Translations under genes and position numbers: made by a program
Notes under the pieces: model-generated
The model's database searches: none
Told to the model about the DNA's origin: nothing
What the model saw: only the letters and a program-made list of their open reading frames with translations
Shown here: positions 62,552 through 64,000 of the stretch, one piece after another
Numbering within the stretch: the stretch's first letter is position 1
Layout of the letters: each line of letters opens with the position of its first letter
From: Saccharopolyspora gloriosae
GTDB lineage: Bacteria > Actinomycetota > Actinomycetes > Mycobacteriales > Pseudonocardiaceae
Length of the DNA stretch: 64,000 nt
Direction of reading: 5' to 3'
Assembly (NCBI RefSeq): GCF_014203325.1
Contig: NZ_JACHIV010000001.1
Span: 3,101,501-3,165,500, forward strand

Positions 62552-63976
62552 TCAGTTGATGCAGTTGACGCCGTCGGCGGTGATGGGGTCCGGAGCGATG
62601 GGCTGCTCGACCGGGGGCTCCGAGGTCGTGGTGCGCGAGGTGGAGCGCGAGGTCGAGGACTCCGAGGTCCACGTCGTCGACGACTCGCTCGTGCCGGACC
62701 GGGTGGTGCTGGACCGGGTCGTCGTCGCGGACTCGCTGGAGCGGGAGCTGCGGGTCGATCCGGTCGTTTCCTCGGCGCTGGAGGAGGACCCCGTGGACTC
62801 GTCGTCGCGGGTGCTGCGCGGGGAGGACGCAGTGCCGGTGGACTCCGCCTCGCCGTCACCGGTGGCCGGGTCCGAGCCGGTGCTCTGCCCGCCGGTCTCA
62901 CCCGCCTGCCGCGGCACCGGCCTGCCGTCCGCGGCGCCCTGCACGATGCGGCTCACCTCGGCCGGGTCGACACGGACCGCCTCACCGTCGGGCGTGTCGT
63001 AGTTCGCGTCCCGGATGGGGATGGTCGCGAATTCGACGTCGCCCCCGGCGATGCCCTGCATCCGCTGCGCGAAGGTCAGCACGTCCCAGTTCCGGTCCAG
63101 CACGATGGACTGCCGCGCCGAGTCGACCAGCTCGCTCAGCCTGGCGGGCTGGGACAGCACGCCGCCGGAGGTCGCGGTGTCCACCAGACCGGCGAGGAAC
63201 GCCTGCTGGCGCACCATCCGGTCCAAGTCCCCGCGCGGGAGGCCGTGGCGCTGCCGCACGAACGCCAGCGCGTCGGCACCGGAGATCCGCTGGTGCCCGG
63301 CGGCGAACTCGGCACCGGAGTACGAGTCGTGCACCGGGCGCTTCAAGCACACCGGGACCCCGCCGACCGCGTCGGTGAGGCGGGCGAACCCGAGCAGGTT
63401 CACCTCGGCGTAGTGGTCGATCTGCGTGCCGGTGAGCCGCTGCACCGTTTCGGTCACCAAGGACCGCCCGGCGTCGGCGGACCGGCGCTCCCGCTCCTGC
63501 GCGTCGAGCCCGTCGAGGTGCGCCGCTGCCGCCGCCTTGCCCCGGCCGTACGCCGAATTGATCTTGTGCTGCCCGTGCCCCGGGATGGTGGTGAACGTGT
63601 CGCGGGGGATGGAGAACGCGGTGGCCCGCCGCCCGTTCTCCGGGACGTGCACCAGGATCAGCGTGTCGGTGAGGCTCGCCGGGTTCTGCCCGGCCTTCAG
63701 CTTCCGCAGCACGTCCTCCGGCAGCGGGCGCCCCTGCGCGTCGGTGCGGCTGTCCAGCCCCACCAGCAAGATGTCGGTGGCCCCGTCGGCGGTGGCTCCG
63801 TCGGTGGCGGCGCTGGTGCTCAGCGCCCACTGCAGGTCGCCGTAGTTCGCCCAGCCGTAGCCGGCCACCGCGAGCACGGTGGCGGAGAGCAGGGCGACGG
63901 CGACTTTGGCGCCCGTGGCGGCGCGGGAGCGGTACGGCACATCCGGCGCGGCGAACTCACGTCGTTCTCGGCTCAA
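62552..63976 (-). CDS. LytR-CpsA-Psr (LCP) family cell-wall glycopolymer ligase
   Basis: A 474-residue protein with a short cytoplasmic start, one membrane helix (about residues 23-45) and an extracytoplasmic LCP domain (about 65-300). Conserved LCP features are DILLVGLDSRTD, FSIPRDTFTTIPGHGQHKINSAY with the phosphate-binding Arg, and RQRHGLPRGDLDRMVRQQ. It attaches arabinogalactan-like or teichoic polymers to peptidoglycan. Instead of a LytR_C domain it ends in about 120 residues almost entirely of Ser, Thr, Glu and Arg. The start is TTG 63976 behind GGGGG; the frame stays open to the window edge, so a longer N-terminus is possible. Confidence 0.85.
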   Translation of the reverse strand: MSRERREFAAPDVPYRSRAATGAKVAVALLSATVLAVAGYGWANYGDLQWALSTSAATDGATADGATDILLVGLDSRTDAQGRPLPEDVLRKLKAGQNPASLTDTLILVHVPENGRRATAFSIPRDTFTTIPGHGQHKINSAYGRGKAAAAAHLDGLDAQERERRSADAGRSLVTETVQRLTGTQIDHYAEVNLLGFARLTDAVGGVPVCLKRPVHDSYSGAEFAAGHQRISGADALAFVRQRHGLPRGDLDRMVRQQAFLAGLVDTATSGGVLSQPARLSELVDSARQSIVLDRNWDVLTFAQRMQGIAGGDVEFATIPIRDANYDTPDGEAVRVDPAEVSRIVQGAADGRPVPRQAGETGGQSTGSDPATGDGEAESTGTASSPRSTRDDESTGSSSSAEETTGSTRSSRSSESATTTRSSTTRSGTSESSTTWTSESSTSRSTSRTTTSEPPVEQPIAPDPITADGVNCIN

Positions 63977-64000
63977 CGAGTTACCCCCTGGATGTCGATG

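Overview
The window is chromosomal DNA of a very GC-rich actinomycete. Gene families and order (fabG1-inhA-type pair followed by hemH, NfeD/SPFH pair, DUF3097, actinobacterial aconitase, a 1,500-residue CtpH/CtpI-type P-type ATPase, bifunctional HemD-wHTH protein) point to the Pseudonocardiaceae/mycobacterial side of the phylum; a Saccharopolyspora-like organism is my best guess, without proof. There are about 53 protein genes, no tRNA or rRNA gene, no CRISPR array, no transposase and no integrase that I can see.

Layout. 1-3.3 kb: the end of an aldehyde dehydrogenase, an unknown protein and a glycerol dehydrogenase. 3.4-9.1 kb: a catabolic island with a GntR/FCD regulator, two Asp/Glu-racemase-fold enzymes, a DUF3830 protein, a D-2-hydroxyacid dehydrogenase and an amidase; two promoters carry the same ATTGT-NN-ACAAT operator. 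9.4-16.4 kb: a YeiH-type exporter with a divergent LysR gene, an MHS-type transporter, an aldehyde dehydrogenase with odd active-site residues, and an MFS/GntR divergent pair. 16.6-25.1 kb: SPFH and NfeD, DUF3097, a DUF2236 protein with a TetR gene, a GNAT, ferrochelatase, InhA-type and FabG-type reductases. 25.4-33.6 kb: a large FAD/Fe-S dehydrogenase, a VOC protein, a TetR/MFS/flavin-monooxygenase detoxification module, MgtC and a methyltransferase. 33.6-39.1 kb: VWA-DUF58-MoxR operon, a MobA-like protein and a secreted NlpC/P60 hydrolase. 39.3-49.9 kb: a sirtuin and a complete assimilatory nitrate/nitrite operon with its siroheme enzymes. 50-55.7 kb: a low-complexity protein, the giant P-type ATPase and a 35-residue membrane peptide. 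56-64 kb: a GT87-like membrane glycosyltransferase, an EamA transporter, a glycerol facilitator, aconitase and an LCP cell-wall ligase.

Working together. Seven nitrate genes (transporter, molybdenum reductase, flavoprotein, NirB, NirD, HemD-wHTH, SirB) overlap by 4-8 bases and form one transcription unit from nitrate uptake to ammonium plus the siroheme cofactor supply. The minus-strand markers NlpC/P60, MoxR, DUF58, VWA, FabG, InhA, HemH, NfeD, SPFH, with aconitase divergent, keep the order I remember for the Rv1475c-Rv1488 block of M. tuberculosis, but are spread over 46 kb by inserted accessory modules.

Most interesting signals: a 20-odd-base interrupted palindrome present in two distant AT-rich spacers; an N-terminal half of the P-type ATPase that looks like a decayed copy of its own catalytic core; an aldehyde dehydrogenase that keeps its cysteine but has lost the usual Asn and Glu; a strong C-over-G excess on the + strand across about 5.4-15 kb whatever the gene direction; and many regulator genes that look leaderless.
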